NCBI RefSeq assembly: GCF_902459705.1
Contig: NZ_CABPRU010000007.1
Span: 124,001 to 188,000, forward strand
DNA: 64,000 nt
Origin: Pandoraea terrigena
GTDB lineage: Bacteria > Pseudomonadota > Gammaproteobacteria > Burkholderiales > Burkholderiaceae
Direction: 5' to 3'
Shown: positions 53,195 through 64,000 of the stretch, one piece after another
How positions within the stretch are numbered: the first letter of the stretch is position 1
How the letters are laid out: each line of letters opens with the position of its first letter
Program-made: the position numbers and the translations under genes
The notes under the pieces: model-generated
What the model was told of the DNA's origin: nothing
Seen by the model: only the letters and a program-made list of their open reading frames with translations
The model's database searches: none

Positions 53195-54415
53195 TCACGC
53201 CGTGCCCACAACCAGCCGAAGGCGCGTGATCTCCGACGGTGCCCCAAAGCGCTTGGGCGGCCCCCAGTAGCCTGTGCCCCGGCTGACATAGATCGCGAGG
53301 CGGCCAAGCCGGTGCAGGCCATGCACATAGGGCTGTTGCAGCGGTACGAAGTACATCCACGGCCAGAACTGCCCGCCGTGCGTGTGTCCCGAGAGTTGCA
53401 GATCGAAGCCGGCTTCGTGCGCCGCCGGTGCGCTGCGCGGCTGGTGAGCGAGCAACACGCGCGGCACCCCCTCCGGGGCCCCGGCGACAGCCGCGAGCGG
53501 GTCGCTCGACTTCGCCGGGTCGAAATGGTGCGCCGTGAAGTCGGTCACGCCAGCCACCGTCAGCGATGCGCCTTCGTGGGCGAGCACCACATGTTCGTTT
53601 TCGAGCACCGTCAGGCCGATGCGTCGCAACTCGTCGACCCATGCCGGCGCGCCCGAGTAGTACTCGTGGTTGCCGGTGCACACGTAGGTGCCGTGGCGCG
53701 ACGTGAGTTGTGCGAGCGGTGCGATGTGCTCGCGCAAGGCGGGCACCCCGCCGTCGACCAGATCGCCGGTGATGGCGATGAGGTCGGGCGAGAGTTTGTT
53801 GGTCGCCTCGACGATCGCTTCGATGTAGCTGCGGCGAATCGTCGAACTCACGTGAATATCGCTCAATTGCACAATGGTGAACCCGTGGAGTTCGGGGGGC
53901 AGGTTGGCGATGGGAACGTCGACGTCGACCACGCGCGCGAGGCGCCGCGCATTATAGAAGCCCAGCAGGGTGGCCATGGCGGTGAGCATCAGCACGATGA
54001 CCGCTGAGCGGACGACGAGTTGCGCGTCGATCGCCGAGATCACCATGGCCACGCCAAGCACGATATCGCGCAACACCGTGAGTACGAACAGCGTCGAGAA
54101 GATGCCGATGGCGGTCATGCCGGTCCAGGTCAGCAGGGTCGCGAGCGGCTCCCGTTGGATTGCGCGGCTCATCAGGCCGAGCGGGATGAGGGCGGTCGAG
54201 GCGACCAGCCATAGCCCGCCCAGCACCTTCCAGCCGACGGCCACGGGCAGCGGCGTGAGCAGGCGCCAGCCAATGTAGGCATGCAGCAGCGCGATGAGCG
54301 CGAGCATCAACCAGCGCGGGCGCGCGGGCAGGGCGCGGCGCGGCGACTTGCCGTGCGCGTGCGCGGCGTCCGGGGAGGGCGGGGATGTGCTGGAAGCTTG
54401 TGAGGGTTGCGACAT
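53195..54415 (-). CDS. Membrane-anchored metallophosphoesterase
   Basis: A 406-residue protein. Four to five membrane segments lie in the first ~150 residues, then a calcineurin-like phosphoesterase domain: LSDIHVSS, ITGDLVDGG, TGNHEYYSG, LAHQP and SGHTHGGQFWP carry the two-metal ligands. It resembles YaeI/YkuE-type phosphodiesterases that act at the membrane. Its substrate may be a phospholipid or nucleotide. It is followed by the acylphosphatase gene and preceded by a MazG-like gene. Confidence 0.88.
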   Translation of the reverse strand: MSQPSQASSTSPPSPDAAHAHGKSPRRALPARPRWLMLALIALLHAYIGWRLLTPLPVAVGWKVLGGLWLVASTALIPLGLMSRAIQREPLATLLTWTGMTAIGIFSTLFVLTVLRDIVLGVAMVISAIDAQLVVRSAVIVLMLTAMATLLGFYNARRLARVVDVDVPIANLPPELHGFTIVQLSDIHVSSTIRRSYIEAIVEATNKLSPDLIAITGDLVDGGVPALREHIAPLAQLTSRHGTYVCTGNHEYYSGAPAWVDELRRIGLTVLENEHVVLAHEGASLTVAGVTDFTAHHFDPAKSSDPLAAVAGAPEGVPRVLLAHQPRSAPAAHEAGFDLQLSGHTHGGQFWPWMYFVPLQQPYVHGLHRLGRLAIYVSRGTGYWGPPKRFGAPSEITRLRLVVGTA

Positions 54416-54495
54416 GGCGTTGCCTGTTCGGAATTCGGGGGGCGGACGGGATCTCTCTCAGAGGCCCGGCACGATCACAAAGGGCGGCGGGCGCG

Positions 54496-54876
54496 CTACG
54501 CTTGCGGCGCCGGGTACTTCTGCCCGTTCATGACGAGCTTTTCTGTCACGGCGCGGTTCAGGTCGACACCGAGCACCGACGACAGCCGCACGAGATACAT
54601 GGCGATATCGGCCAGTTCCTGCTCGACGTGGCGGGCTTCGTTCGTCTGCATGACGGCCTGGGCTTCGGCATCCGTCTGCCACTGGAATATCTCGACCAGT
54701 TCCGCCACTTCGACGGATAACGCCATCGCGAGGTTCTTGGGCGTGTGGTACGGCTGCCAGTGGCGCGCGTCGGCGAACGCCTGCAGGGCGGTCTCCAGCC
54801 CGGCCGTATCGATCAGGCGGGAATGGGGGGCGACGGCGTCGCCGTGCACGGAAGCATTGTTCGGAGCAGCGGGCAT
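54496..54876 (-). CDS. MazG-like nucleotide pyrophosphohydrolase
   Basis: A 126-residue all-alpha NTP pyrophosphatase of the MazG/RS21-C6 group. The metal-binding pattern is seen as VEVAELVEIFQW and VEQELADIAMYLVRL, which give the EExxE/ExxD carboxylates. It should hydrolyse non-canonical nucleoside triphosphates such as dCTP derivatives. It is the first gene before the metallophosphoesterase (81 bp) and may share its promoter. Confidence 0.86.
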   Translation of the reverse strand: MPAAPNNASVHGDAVAPHSRLIDTAGLETALQAFADARHWQPYHTPKNLAMALSVEVAELVEIFQWQTDAEAQAVMQTNEARHVEQELADIAMYLVRLSSVLGVDLNRAVTEKLVMNGQKYPAPQA

Positions 54877-54984
54877 GGGAAGCGAAGGTCGGCGATGGCC
54901 CGGCAGCGACCCAAGCGATGCAGGCGGGCCGATGTCGGACGCGATGAACGAGATGAACGCGACAAACTGCCGCGAGAACGGAGT

Positions 54985-55395
54985 ATGGTAGCGCGTTGGC
55001 GCAAGATGCGCCTTGCACCGTCCCGGTCACTTCCGAACCCGCATCCCTTGGACTGTTTCCCGCCCACCCCCGCGCAATCCGACGCAAGGCCCGAGCCGAC
55101 GTCCTTCCGCGTTACGCTCACGCCGTATCGCTGGCAGTTCGACGCTCCGGCCGACACGCCGATTCTGCTCGCGGCGCTATCCGCGGGCATCAAGCTGCCG
55201 AGCCTGTGCCGCAACGGTACTTGCCGCGCCTGCCTCTGCCGGGCGCAAACCGGCGGCGAGCCTGCGCCGGTGGCTTACCGGATCGCGTGGCCCGGGCTGT
55301 CGCGCGAAGAGAAGGCCGAAGGCTGGCTGCTGCCATGCTGCGCCCATGCACGCGCCGACCTCGTCATCGACGCGCCCGACGCCACGCTTTGTTAA
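54985..55395 (+). CDS. 2Fe-2S ferredoxin-like protein
   Basis: A 136-residue protein with a plant-type [2Fe-2S] domain. CRNGTCRACLC gives three ligands and LPCCAH the fourth. Residues 1-45 are Pro/Arg-rich and poorly conserved. A ferredoxin for an unidentified reductase or biosynthetic step. ATG 54985 follows AACGGAG; an in-frame ATG lies seven codons downstream. It is divergent from the MazG-like gene and is followed after 63 bp by ettA. Confidence 0.78.
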   Translation: MVARWRKMRLAPSRSLPNPHPLDCFPPTPAQSDARPEPTSFRVTLTPYRWQFDAPADTPILLAALSAGIKLPSLCRNGTCRACLCRAQTGGEPAPVAYRIAWPGLSREEKAEGWLLPCCAHARADLVIDAPDATLC

Positions 55396-55458
55396 ACTTG
55401 GCGCTATCTGACGCTCGTCCCCGAGCCGACATAACCGATTCAGGATCAGGAAAGCCGA

Positions 55459-57126
<1,668 letters not shown>

Positions 57127-57132
57127 TGCAGG

Positions 57133-57156
57133 AAAGGGCGCCGCAAGGCGCCTTTT
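57133..57156 (+). terminator. Terminator of ettA
   Basis: GGCGCC-GCAA-GGCGCC with flanking AAA/TTT pairs and a TTTT tail lies 10 nt after the ettA stop. A typical short rho-independent terminator. Confidence 0.85.
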
Positions 57157-57280
57157 CTGTTTGAACGACGCCGGCAAGTGCGTGGCAGTATGCCGGCTGT
57201 CGGTATCCCGTGTTCGACGAGTCGTGCTGGCGCGCGCTGCGCCGCATGACCCGCCATTTTGACGAATCAGGAGTGTGCAA

Positions 57281-58078
57281 ATGAGCCAGTCAGTGAACCC
57301 GTTGAATGGGAAAGTCGCCGTGGTCACCGGTGCCGCCAGCGGCATCGGTCGGGAAATTGCGTTCACGCTCGCGCGTGCCGGCGCGGCCGTGGCCATCGCC
57401 GACCTGAACCAGCAGGGGGCGGATGCCGTGGCGCAAGAGATCCAGGCGGCCGGTGGCCGCGCCCTTGGCGTGGCGATGGACGTGACCAGCGAGGAGGCCG
57501 TGAATAGCGGCATCGACAAGGTGGCGGCGACCTTCGGGTCCATCGACATCCTGATCTCGAACGCGGGTATTCAGATCGTCAATCCCATCGAGAACTACGC
57601 GTTCGCCGACTGGAAGAAGATGCAGGCCATTCACGTGGACGGCGCCTTCCTCACGACCAAGGCGGCGCTCAAGCATATGTACAAGGATGATCGCGGCGGT
57701 ATCGTCATCTACATGGGCTCGGTGCATTCGCACGAGGCGTCGCCGCTGAAGTCGGCCTATGTGGCGGCCAAGCATGCGCTGCTGGGTCTCGCGCGCGTGC
57801 TCGCCAAGGAAGGTGCGAAGCACAACGTGCGCTCGCACGTCATTTGCCCGGGCTTCGTGCGTACACCGCTCGTCGACAAGCAGATTCCGGAGCAGGCGAA
57901 GGAACTGGGGATTTCGGAAGACGAGGTCATCAAGAAGGTCATGCTTGGCGGCACGGTCGACGGCGTATTCACCACCGTCGACGACGTTGCGCAAACCGCG
58001 CTCTTCCTCGCCACGTTCCCGACGGCCGCATTCACCGGCCAGTCGTTCGTGGTGAGCCACGGCTGGTTCATGCAGTAA
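57281..58078 (+). CDS. 3-hydroxybutyrate dehydrogenase, second paralogue
   Basis: A 265-residue [20 protein letters not shown] and the catalytic GSVHS...SAYVAAKHA region, [14 protein letters not shown] and the C-terminal SHGWFMQ are typical of D-3-hydroxybutyrate dehydrogenases. ATG 57281 follows CAGGAGTG. It differs clearly from the paralogue at 15158-15934 and sits upstream of a patatin-like gene, a pairing common in Burkholderiaceae and plausibly linked to poly-3-hydroxybutyrate turnover. Confidence 0.87.
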   Translation: MSQSVNPLNGKVAVVTGAASGIGREIAFTLARAGAAVAIADLNQQGADAVAQEIQAAGGRALGVAMDVTSEEAVNSGIDKVAATFGSIDILISNAGIQIVNPIENYAFADWKKMQAIHVDGAFLTTKAALKHMYKDDRGGIVIYMGSVHSHEASPLKSAYVAAKHALLGLARVLAKEGAKHNVRSHVICPGFVRTPLVDKQIPEQAKELGISEDEVIKKVMLGGTVDGVFTTVDDVAQTALFLATFPTAAFTGQSFVVSHGWFMQ

Positions 58079-58173
58079 CGCGCAGACGGTGCGGGGGCGC
58101 CGGTCGCGTCATGCGCCGTCGCCCCCCTCCGTTGCGTCTTGATTCAGCCTCGGAAAGCTTCAGGAGAACGGTC

Positions 58174-59355
58174 ATGACGGCTAACCCGCCGCAAGTCCCC
58201 AAACGCGCCATCGATCTGCCGCCTTACGAGACGGTCGCACTTGTCTTGCAGGGCGGTGGCGCGCTCGGGGCCTATCAGGCCGGCGTGTACGCCGGCCTGT
58301 TCGAGGCTGGCATCGCACCGAACTGGATCGCCGGCATTTCCATCGGGGCGCTCAATACCGCGATCATCGCGGGCAATCCGCCTGAGCGCCGCGTGGCGCA
58401 GCTCGAAGCGTTCTGGCGCACGATTTGCGAGCCGGCCGTGTTCCCGCCGCTGCCCGCAGCGCTCGAAGCGGCCATCCTCAACGGCCCCGAGTCGGGACGC
58501 ATCGCCTACAGCGCATGGCAGGCATGGCGCGCCATCGCGGAAGGCCAGAAGGGCTTTTTCTCCCCGCGGTGGCCGCAGCCGTTGCCCGCCGCGATGGGCG
58601 ATCCGGCGCATGCGAGCTACTACGACACGTCGGCGCTGCGCGGCACGCTGGAGCGTTTCGTCGACTTCGACCGGATCAATTCGTGTGAGACGCGGGTGTC
58701 GGTCGGCGCCGTCAACGTGCACACGGGCAACTTCGTCTACTTCGACAACACACGCGAGAAGCTGCGTGTGGAGCACTTCATGGCATCGGGGGCCTTGCCG
58801 CCGGGGTTTCCCGCCGTGGAGATCGACGGCCAGTATTTCTGGGATGGCGGCCTCGTGTCGAACACGCCGCTCTCGGAGGTGCTCGGTACGTCGCCGCGCC
58901 GCGACACCCTCGCGTTCCAGGTGGATCTGTGGAGTGCGCGCGGACCGTTGCCCGACAATCTGAACGATGTCGCGGACCGGCAGAAGGACATCCAGTTCTC
59001 GAGCCGTACGCGTCTGGTGACCGACAACCTGCAGCGCGCCCAGCACTATCGTCGCGTGCTGCGTGAAGTGCTCGATCGCGTGCCAGCGGACGTGCGCGCG
59101 CGCGACCCGTGGTGTCACGCAGCGCAGGAGATCGCTTGCAGCAAGCGCTATAACGTCATCCAGCTCATCTATCGCAACAAGGAATATGAGGGGCACTACA
59201 AGGACTATCAGTTTGGACTTGCCACGATGCTCGATCACTGGGCGAGCGGTCTCGACGATGTGCGCCGCACGCTCTCGCATCCCGACTGGCTGTCCATGCC
59301 TGATGACACCTCGGGCTTCGCCACGCACGACATTCATCGTCACGAAGTCATCTGA
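58174..59355 (+). CDS. Patatin-like phospholipase with DUF3734 tail
   Basis: A 393-residue patatin-family hydrolase. The oxyanion hole LQGGGALGAYQ is at about residues 25-35, the nucleophile is in GISIGA and the catalytic Asp in DGGLVSNTPL. The C-terminal ~130 residues (RRDTLAFQVDLW, YRVLREVLDRVP-like RRVLREVLDRVP, then YQFGLATMLDHW) match the DUF3734 tail. It follows the 3-hydroxybutyrate dehydrogenase gene by 95 bp, suggesting a role in lipid or PHB metabolism. ATG 58174 has CAGGAGAACGG before it. Confidence 0.88.
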   Translation: MTANPPQVPKRAIDLPPYETVALVLQGGGALGAYQAGVYAGLFEAGIAPNWIAGISIGALNTAIIAGNPPERRVAQLEAFWRTICEPAVFPPLPAALEAAILNGPESGRIAYSAWQAWRAIAEGQKGFFSPRWPQPLPAAMGDPAHASYYDTSALRGTLERFVDFDRINSCETRVSVGAVNVHTGNFVYFDNTREKLRVEHFMASGALPPGFPAVEIDGQYFWDGGLVSNTPLSEVLGTSPRRDTLAFQVDLWSARGPLPDNLNDVADRQKDIQFSSRTRLVTDNLQRAQHYRRVLREVLDRVPADVRARDPWCHAAQEIACSKRYNVIQLIYRNKEYEGHYKDYQFGLATMLDHWASGLDDVRRTLSHPDWLSMPDDTSGFATHDIHRHEVI

Positions 59356-59387
59356 CCCGTCGTCGCGTCCCATCGCCTTTGGACTAC

Positions 59388-59419
59388 CCCTGTGGCGTGC
59401 CCCCCGACACGCCACAGGG
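59388..59419. terminator. Hairpin between convergent patatin and CheW genes
   Basis: A perfect 12-bp stem, CCCTGTGGCGTG with CACGCCACAGGG around an 8-nt C-rich loop. No T run follows on either strand. It probably serves both convergent transcripts. Confidence 0.6.
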
Positions 59420-59476
59420 CCCTGCGACCGGCAGTTGCAAATCGCCGGCATTTCGTGAACCGATTCCCTCACATGC

Positions 59477-61069
59477 TCACACCGACGACTGCGCCAGCGC
59501 CGTTTCCAGTCGCGCCTTGAGCGGTTGCAGATCGAGCAGCATGGCCGTGCGTGCGGTGCCGTCTGCGGCGGGCAGCTCGACGGCTTCGCGCATGTCATTG
59601 CGCATTTCGTGCGTGGCGCGTCCGAGCAGCATGGCGGGCACCGGCAGCTTGTCGGCGTCGTCGAGCGTGACAATGTTCTCGATGGCGTCGACGAGCAGCC
59701 CGAGCTTGTCCTTCCCGTGTTCGATAACGAGAATCTTGCGCGCCTGCGCGTCGTCCTGCGGCGGCATGCCGTACAGCGCGCGCAGATCGACGATAGTCAC
59801 CAGTTCGCGTCGCAAATTGAGCATGCCGCGCACGAAAGGCGGTGCGCCCGGTGCGGGCATGATGTCCGCCGAGTCGTGAATGATTTCGCGCAGTTGATCG
59901 AGACGCACGGCCAGCATGTGTTGCAGACGGAATGACACATACGCGTGGCGTGTACCGCGCGACGACTTGGTCCCAGTGCCACGCCACGCCGGATCGCCCG
60001 ACTTCGCGCATTGTGCGCTGTCCGTCTCCCGATATAGCTCGCGATGGCCGCGCGTGAGTTCGAGCACCTGCGTGTGCGTGAAGAGTTCGTCGGCGTTGAG
60101 CAGCACGATGTCATCGGCCTGCTCGCGCGCGATGCAGCCCGAGAAGAGCTGGGCGTGCGAGGCGCTGAACGACGGCATGGCGAGCAGCTCGTCGGCGAAG
60201 TACGTCACGATGCTGTCCACGGCGTCCACCAGCAGGCCGAAATGCACGTCTTCCTGCTTGACGATCAGGATCCGGCGTGGATCCGAGGCGGTGCCCGCGA
60301 CATCGGCGTCGGGGCGGCTGGCGTGCAGGCCGAGGAAGTGGGCGAAGTCGATGACGGGCACAACGGTGCCGCGCAGATTGAGCATGCCAACGCAGAACAC
60401 GCTGGCGAGGGCCGAGTTCTGCAGGTCGGGCATGCGGATGATCTCGCGAATCGCACTCATCGGCAGCGCCAGGCGCGAGTGCTCGACCGAGAACGACACG
60501 CATTGCAGGCGCTGACGTTGCTGACGTCGCTGCGGCGCGGTGAGCGCCTGACGCGAGAGCAATTGCGGCATGTTCTCGATGCGCACAAGGGCGCCCGGGG
60601 CGAGGATCTGCAGGATGCGGTCGCCATCGTCGAGCTTGATGGCGCCGCAGACGACCTGCGGCGTCGTGTGCGACGGGGCGTACTCGAACTCTGTGCGCTG
60701 CGATGCGCGTACGCGCAGGATTTCGCCCGTTGTGTCGAACACCAGCCCCACCCGCACGCCGTCGACATCGACAATGGCGATCTTCTCGGTCACCGGTGCG
60801 GGCCGTCCCGAGGTCTCGGCGGCCATCGCCAGCAACGGCTTGAGATCGACGATGGGGATGAGCGTGCCGCGCAGATTGAACAAGCCGAGCAGGAAGGGGG
60901 GCGAGAGCGGCACGGGCGTCACGCGCGCCGGGTAGTTCACGACCTCCTGCAAGGCGGCGATGGGCAGCGCAAATTCGACGTCGCCCAGATGAAATGAGCC
61001 GAAGACTTCGACGTCCTCCGGGTTTGACACGCGCTGCGGAAACGGAAATCCGGATGTACGTGCGTTCAT
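59477..61069 (-). CDS. Triple CheW-domain chemotaxis coupling protein
   Basis: A 530-residue protein with three CheW domains in a row. Each has the family core: FHLGDVEFALPIAALQEVV and GLFNLRGTLIPIVDL; FSVEHSRLALPMSAIREII and GMLNLRGTVVPVIDF; FRLQHMLAVRLDQLREII and GMLNLRRELVTIVDL. A normal CheW has one domain of about 150 residues. The protein should join receptors to CheA, perhaps linking several receptors or arrays. It overlaps cheD by four bases and ends the operon. Confidence 0.88.
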   Translation of the reverse strand: MNARTSGFPFPQRVSNPEDVEVFGSFHLGDVEFALPIAALQEVVNYPARVTPVPLSPPFLLGLFNLRGTLIPIVDLKPLLAMAAETSGRPAPVTEKIAIVDVDGVRVGLVFDTTGEILRVRASQRTEFEYAPSHTTPQVVCGAIKLDDGDRILQILAPGALVRIENMPQLLSRQALTAPQRRQQRQRLQCVSFSVEHSRLALPMSAIREIIRMPDLQNSALASVFCVGMLNLRGTVVPVIDFAHFLGLHASRPDADVAGTASDPRRILIVKQEDVHFGLLVDAVDSIVTYFADELLAMPSFSASHAQLFSGCIAREQADDIVLLNADELFTHTQVLELTRGHRELYRETDSAQCAKSGDPAWRGTGTKSSRGTRHAYVSFRLQHMLAVRLDQLREIIHDSADIMPAPGAPPFVRGMLNLRRELVTIVDLRALYGMPPQDDAQARKILVIEHGKDKLGLLVDAIENIVTLDDADKLPVPAMLLGRATHEMRNDMREAVELPAADGTARTAMLLDLQPLKARLETALAQSSV

Positions 61070-61593
61070 GATTCTCGTCCCACGAGTCGGAGAGCGGGCG
61101 GGTGGGTCGCCGCGGCGTCCCCATGAGTGCCGATCGTGCGCACCTGGAAGGTGTGATGCGCGCAGTGAATCGTCAGTTGCCGGCCGATCTCGCCGCCGAC
61201 CTCGACGTGCACGATGGGAATGCCGGTCTCGGCCATCAGCGCCTGTGCCATCCTGGCATTCGCCACACCGATCAGTCCGTGCCGGGCCGGTGGCTGGTGG
61301 GGCATCATGTTGCCGCCGCCAGCGATCACCGCTTCGATCTCGCCGCGCCGTGCGCCGTCGGCCCGCATCAGCGCGAGCAGCGACGGCACCGCTTGCGTGA
61401 CGTACTTCGCCCCGATGGCAAAGGTGGGGTTCGGCGCTTCGGGCAACAAGCAGTGCGCGAGACCGTAGAGTCCACGCGCGCGCCACATCAGACCGATACC
61501 CACACACGACCCGAGGGTGGCGCGCAGCACGTCGTCGCCGCGCCCGATGCGCACCTCGCCCATCAACACCTGAATGTCATGCGACGGCCCCAT
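61066..61593 (-). CDS. cheD: Chemoreceptor glutamine deamidase CheD
   Basis: A 175-residue CheD. The catalytic Cys is in ATLGSCVGIGL (about residue 31), with His in GLAHCLLPE and Thr in NPTFAIGAKYV, forming the triad. CheD deamidates receptor Gln residues. Its start at ATG 61593 overlaps the 3' end of cheR by 17 nt; ATG 61632 is an alternative. Its stop overlaps the CheW-like start as ATGA. Confidence 0.9.
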   Translation of the reverse strand: MGPSHDIQVLMGEVRIGRGDDVLRATLGSCVGIGLMWRARGLYGLAHCLLPEAPNPTFAIGAKYVTQAVPSLLALMRADGARRGEIEAVIAGGGNMMPHQPPARHGLIGVANARMAQALMAETGIPIVHVEVGGEIGRQLTIHCAHHTFQVRTIGTHGDAAATHPPALRLVGRES

Positions 61594-62419
61594 TCGACGC
61601 CCCCTGGTTCCGGTAAATGAGTGGCTGCTCAAACTGATAGCCGGTCGAGAGCCGCGTCAGCGACTCGGATTCCCCGACAATCAACACGCCTTCGGGGGTC
61701 AGCGTGTGGCGCACGTTCTCGAGAACGCGCTCCTGATCGGCGGCTTCGAAATAGATCAGGACATTGCGCAGCATGACGAGATCGAACGCCTCGCGGCGCG
61801 GCATGCGCTGGTACAGGTTGTGCTCGGCAAAGGTGATATGCGCACGCAGTTCCGGGGCAACGGAAAAGCCGCCTGCGCTCGGGCGGAAATACTTCGCGAG
61901 CATGGCGGGGCGTTGCTGTTTGAGACCGTCGATGCTGCGCCCGCCGAAGTTGCCCGCCATCGCCATGGCCAGCACCTGGCTCGAAATGTCGGTCGCATGA
62001 ATCTGGTACTGGAAGCCGCTGTGCCGCGATCGAAACTCCTCGCAGAGCATCGCTGCGGAATAGGACTCCTCTCCGGAAGCCGCCGCAGCCGACCACATCC
62101 GGAACATCCGGCCGGGATTCGCCGCATGCCAGCGTGGCAGGTAGTGTTGTGCGAAGTAATCCCAGACGCGCGGCGTGCGAAAGAAGGTGGTCTCATTCGT
62201 GGTGACCAGGTTCACGAAGTTGCGCACCTCGTCGGGGGTGGTCTCCAACAGCGCCAGGTAGTCCCGATAGCAGCACAGGGAGAGCATGCGCAGACGCGGG
62301 CGAAGGCGGCCCTGCAACATCGTCCACTTTTTTTCGTTCATCGAGATGCCGGTGTGCCGGTGGACAGCGCGCAGCAGGGCGTGCTGGGTAGCGGGGTCGA
62401 CGTCGGCTTCGATTTCCAT
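61577..62419 (-). CDS. cheR: Chemotaxis protein methyltransferase CheR
   Basis: A 280-residue CheR, an S-adenosylmethionine-dependent methyltransferase for chemoreceptor glutamates. The N-terminal helical domain (HRHTGISMNEKKWTMLQGRL, split as HRHTGISMNEKK and WTMLQGRLRPRL) is followed by TTNETTFFR, WSAAAASGEESYS (SAM loop), DISSQVLAMA and LVMLRNVLIYF. ATG 62419 gives the usual start. It is the second gene of the MCP-cheR-cheD-cheW unit. Confidence 0.92.
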   Translation of the reverse strand: MEIEADVDPATQHALLRAVHRHTGISMNEKKWTMLQGRLRPRLRMLSLCCYRDYLALLETTPDEVRNFVNLVTTNETTFFRTPRVWDYFAQHYLPRWHAANPGRMFRMWSAAAASGEESYSAAMLCEEFRSRHSGFQYQIHATDISSQVLAMAMAGNFGGRSIDGLKQQRPAMLAKYFRPSAGGFSVAPELRAHITFAEHNLYQRMPRREAFDLVMLRNVLIYFEAADQERVLENVRHTLTPEGVLIVGESESLTRLSTGYQFEQPLIYRNQGASNGAVA

Positions 62420-62525
62420 ATCGGGCCCTCGTGGTGGACGTGAGATCCGGTGTGGCGCGCGGCCAGAACCGGCAGAGACTGGCGAACGACCCGTGCAGAA
62501 GCCCGTGGTGTTCGCCGGATGGGGC

Positions 62526-64000
62526 TTATACCTTGAACCGCGACACCGTGCGGTCGAGGTCCTGCGCGCCGTGATTGAGCCCGGTGGTCGCCTGTGCGAT
62601 GGTCTCGCAGGCGCCGGCGGATTTCTCCGTTTCTTCCGCCACGTGCTGAATGGCAAGGCTCACCTCACGGGCGGCGACGAGCTGCTCCTCGGCCGCGCAC
62701 GAGATTTCGGAGATCGCCTGCGTGGTGCGCGACACGCCGCCGACGATTTTCTCGAACGCCTCGCCCGCTTGCCGCGAGACGTCGCTGCCCTGGACTACGC
62801 GCTTGGTTGACTCGTTGATCAGCTTGGAGATTTCCTTGGTCGCCTGCGACGAGCGTTCGGCGAGCTTGCGCACTTCGTCGGCCACGACCGAGAAGCCGAG
62901 GCCGTGTTCGCCGGCGCGGGCCGCTTCGATGGCCGCGTTGAACGCGAGCAGGTTGGTTTGCCCGGCGATCTCGCCGATCACCTTCACGATCTCGCTGATG
63001 TCTTCGGACGACTTGTTGATCAGCTCCATGGCTTCGACCGAGCGCGCAATCGCACGGGCACCGGTCTCGGCTTCCTGTTGCGTTGCCTTGGCGAGCTGGT
63101 CGGCACCCTTGGTGTTGTCCGCAATCGAGTTGATCGATGCCGTCAGCTCTTCGATCGACGCGTTCATCTCCTCGACCGTTGCGCCGAGTGCTTGTGCGCC
63201 AGTGGCCACGGTATTGGCACGGTCGGCGATATCGCGCGACGCGCCCGAGAACTCGCCCGCCGATTTGACTACCTTGCCGATGACGCCGCGCAGGTCGTCC
63301 ATCATGTGACGGATGCCGCCGGCCAACTGGTCGATGGGGTCGTTGCCGGCGACCGCGATCTCGCCCGTCAGGTCGCCCGACGCCGCACGATTGACCGTAT
63401 CGAGCAGCAGCGCCACCTTGTGCTGGTCGTCTTCGGCGCGGCGTTTCACGCTCACTTCCAGCTCGACCTGCTGGGTGATATCGGTGGCGAACTTCACGAC
63501 CTTGTAGGGGCGGCCGCTCGCGTCGAGGATCGGATTGTAAGTCGCCTGAATCCAGATTTCCCGCCCGCCGCACCCGATGCGCTTGTAACGGCCCGCATCG
63601 AACTCGCCACGATTGAGCTTCGCCCAGAAGTCGCGATAGGCCGGCGACGCGGTGTACTCCGTCTCGCAGAACATGCGATGGTGCTTGCCGCGAATCTCGT
63701 CGAGCGAATAGCCGAGCGCGCTCAGGAAGTTGTCGTTGGCGGTGATGACGGTACCGTCGAGGTTGAATTCGATGACGGCCTGGGCGAGATCCATGGCGCG
63801 CACCTTGCCTTCGAATTCGGCCTGACGCGCGCGATCCGCCGTAATGTCCGTGGCGAACTTGATGACTTTGTAAGGCGCGCCATGCGTGTCGAATACCGGG
63901 TTGTACGAGGCCCGAATCCACACCTCGCGTCCGCCTTTGCCGATGCGCTTGTACTCGCCGGCGTCGAACTCACCACGGTCGAGCTTGGCCCAGAATTCGC
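62526..64000 (-). CDS. PAS-domain methyl-accepting chemotaxis protein, N-terminus beyond the window
   Basis: At least 491 codons; the frame stays open to base 64000, so the start is outside. Two PAS repeats are visible, each with the pattern FWAKLxRGEFDAGxYKRIG...IW/VW I, ...YKVxKFATDIT; the more N-terminal one is cut by the window edge. A helical linker then leads to the MCP signalling domain with [19 protein letters not shown] (broken here as [12 protein letters not shown] and [13 protein letters not shown]). No membrane segment is seen, so the receptor is probably soluble or Aer-like, and may sense redox or oxygen if flavin or heme is bound. It heads the operon with cheR, cheD and cheW. 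Confidence 0.88.
   Translation of the reverse strand, partial: EFWAKLDRGEFDAGEYKRIGKGGREVWIRASYNPVFDTHGAPYKVIKFATDITADRARQAEFEGKVRAMDLAQAVIEFNLDGTVITANDNFLSALGYSLDEIRGKHHRMFCETEYTASPAYRDFWAKLNRGEFDAGRYKRIGCGGREIWIQATYNPILDASGRPYKVVKFATDITQQVELEVSVKRRAEDDQHKVALLLDTVNRAASGDLTGEIAVAGNDPIDQLAGGIRHMMDDLRGVIGKVVKSAGEFSGASRDIADRANTVATGAQALGATVEEMNASIEELTASINSIADNTKGADQLAKATQQEAETGARAIARSVEAMELINKSSEDISEIVKVIGEIAGQTNLLAFNAAIEAARAGEHGLGFSVVADEVRKLAERSSQATKEISKLINESTKRVVQGSDVSRQAGEAFEKIVGGVSRTTQAISEISCAAEEQLVAAREVSLAIQHVAEETEKSAGACETIAQATTGLNHGAQDLDRTVSRFKV

Overview
The window looks like a chromosomal segment of a GC-rich betaproteobacterium of the Burkholderiaceae, most like Pandoraea or a close relative. 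This rests on gene content and style (trimeric porins, AcoR-type sigma-54 regulators, an infA paralogue, 3-hydroxybutyrate genes, CreA, EttA), not on a marker gene. No rRNA, CRISPR array, prophage or intact insertion sequence was seen. Two transposase remnants (IS256-like near 9.2-9.35 kb, IS3-like near 26.3-26.5 kb) and one decayed gene duplicate (3.99-4.20 kb) mark accessory or rearranged ground.

Layout. 0-3.9 kb: sulfide/persulfide oxidation operon (persulfide dioxygenase-like enzyme, small membrane protein, phosphatase-SQR fusion, TauE exporter) behind a sigma-54 promoter with paired operators. 4.4-9.2 kb: transporter, M20 amidohydrolase and M14-like peptidase with a divergent LysR. 9.2-12.7 kb: transposase relic, orphan gene, and a coupled phosphoribosyltransferase / erythromycin-esterase / dienelactone-hydrolase operon. 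13.3-19.2 kb: chemoreceptor, cupin, and 3-hydroxybutyrate dehydrogenase plus GntP permease under a divergent sigma-54 activator. 19.3-26.3 kb: quinate/shikimate catabolism (porin, dehydroshikimate dehydratase, dehydroquinase, shikimate dehydrogenase, MFS transporter, TetR).

26.4-35.8 kb is the most unusual part: a TetR-linked catabolic cluster with MaoC hydratase, enoyl-CoA hydratase, a cysteine-free DUF35 protein, a thiolase-like protein without the nucleophilic cysteine, a PaaK-like CoA ligase, a class III CoA transferase, a short alpha-methylacyl-CoA racemase-like protein, a diiron oxygenase and a flavin/2Fe-2S reductase. Two near-identical operator-like sites lie ahead of MaoC and ahead of the diiron gene. 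The set lacks an acyl-CoA dehydrogenase and a 3-hydroxyacyl-CoA dehydrogenase, so classical beta-oxidation is not complete here. I infer oxygenation and hydration followed by aldol-type cleavage of a CoA-activated, possibly methyl-branched, acid.

36.2-41.1 kb: a second LysR / porin / M20 / transporter module resembling the one at 4.4-9.2 kb. 41.2-46.2 kb: iron alcohol dehydrogenase and aldehyde dehydrogenase, the latter with a sigma-54 promoter and paired palindromes next to a divergent AcoR-like activator. 46.3-59.4 kb: mostly housekeeping (CreA, tRNA-Ala and tRNA-Glu, YgjP-type protein, lipoprotein, MFS transporter, CBS protein, IF-1, acylphosphatase, phosphoesterase, MazG-like enzyme, ferredoxin, EttA, a second 3-hydroxybutyrate dehydrogenase, patatin). 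59.5-64 kb: a chemotaxis operon (PAS chemoreceptor cut by the window edge, CheR, CheD, triple-CheW protein).
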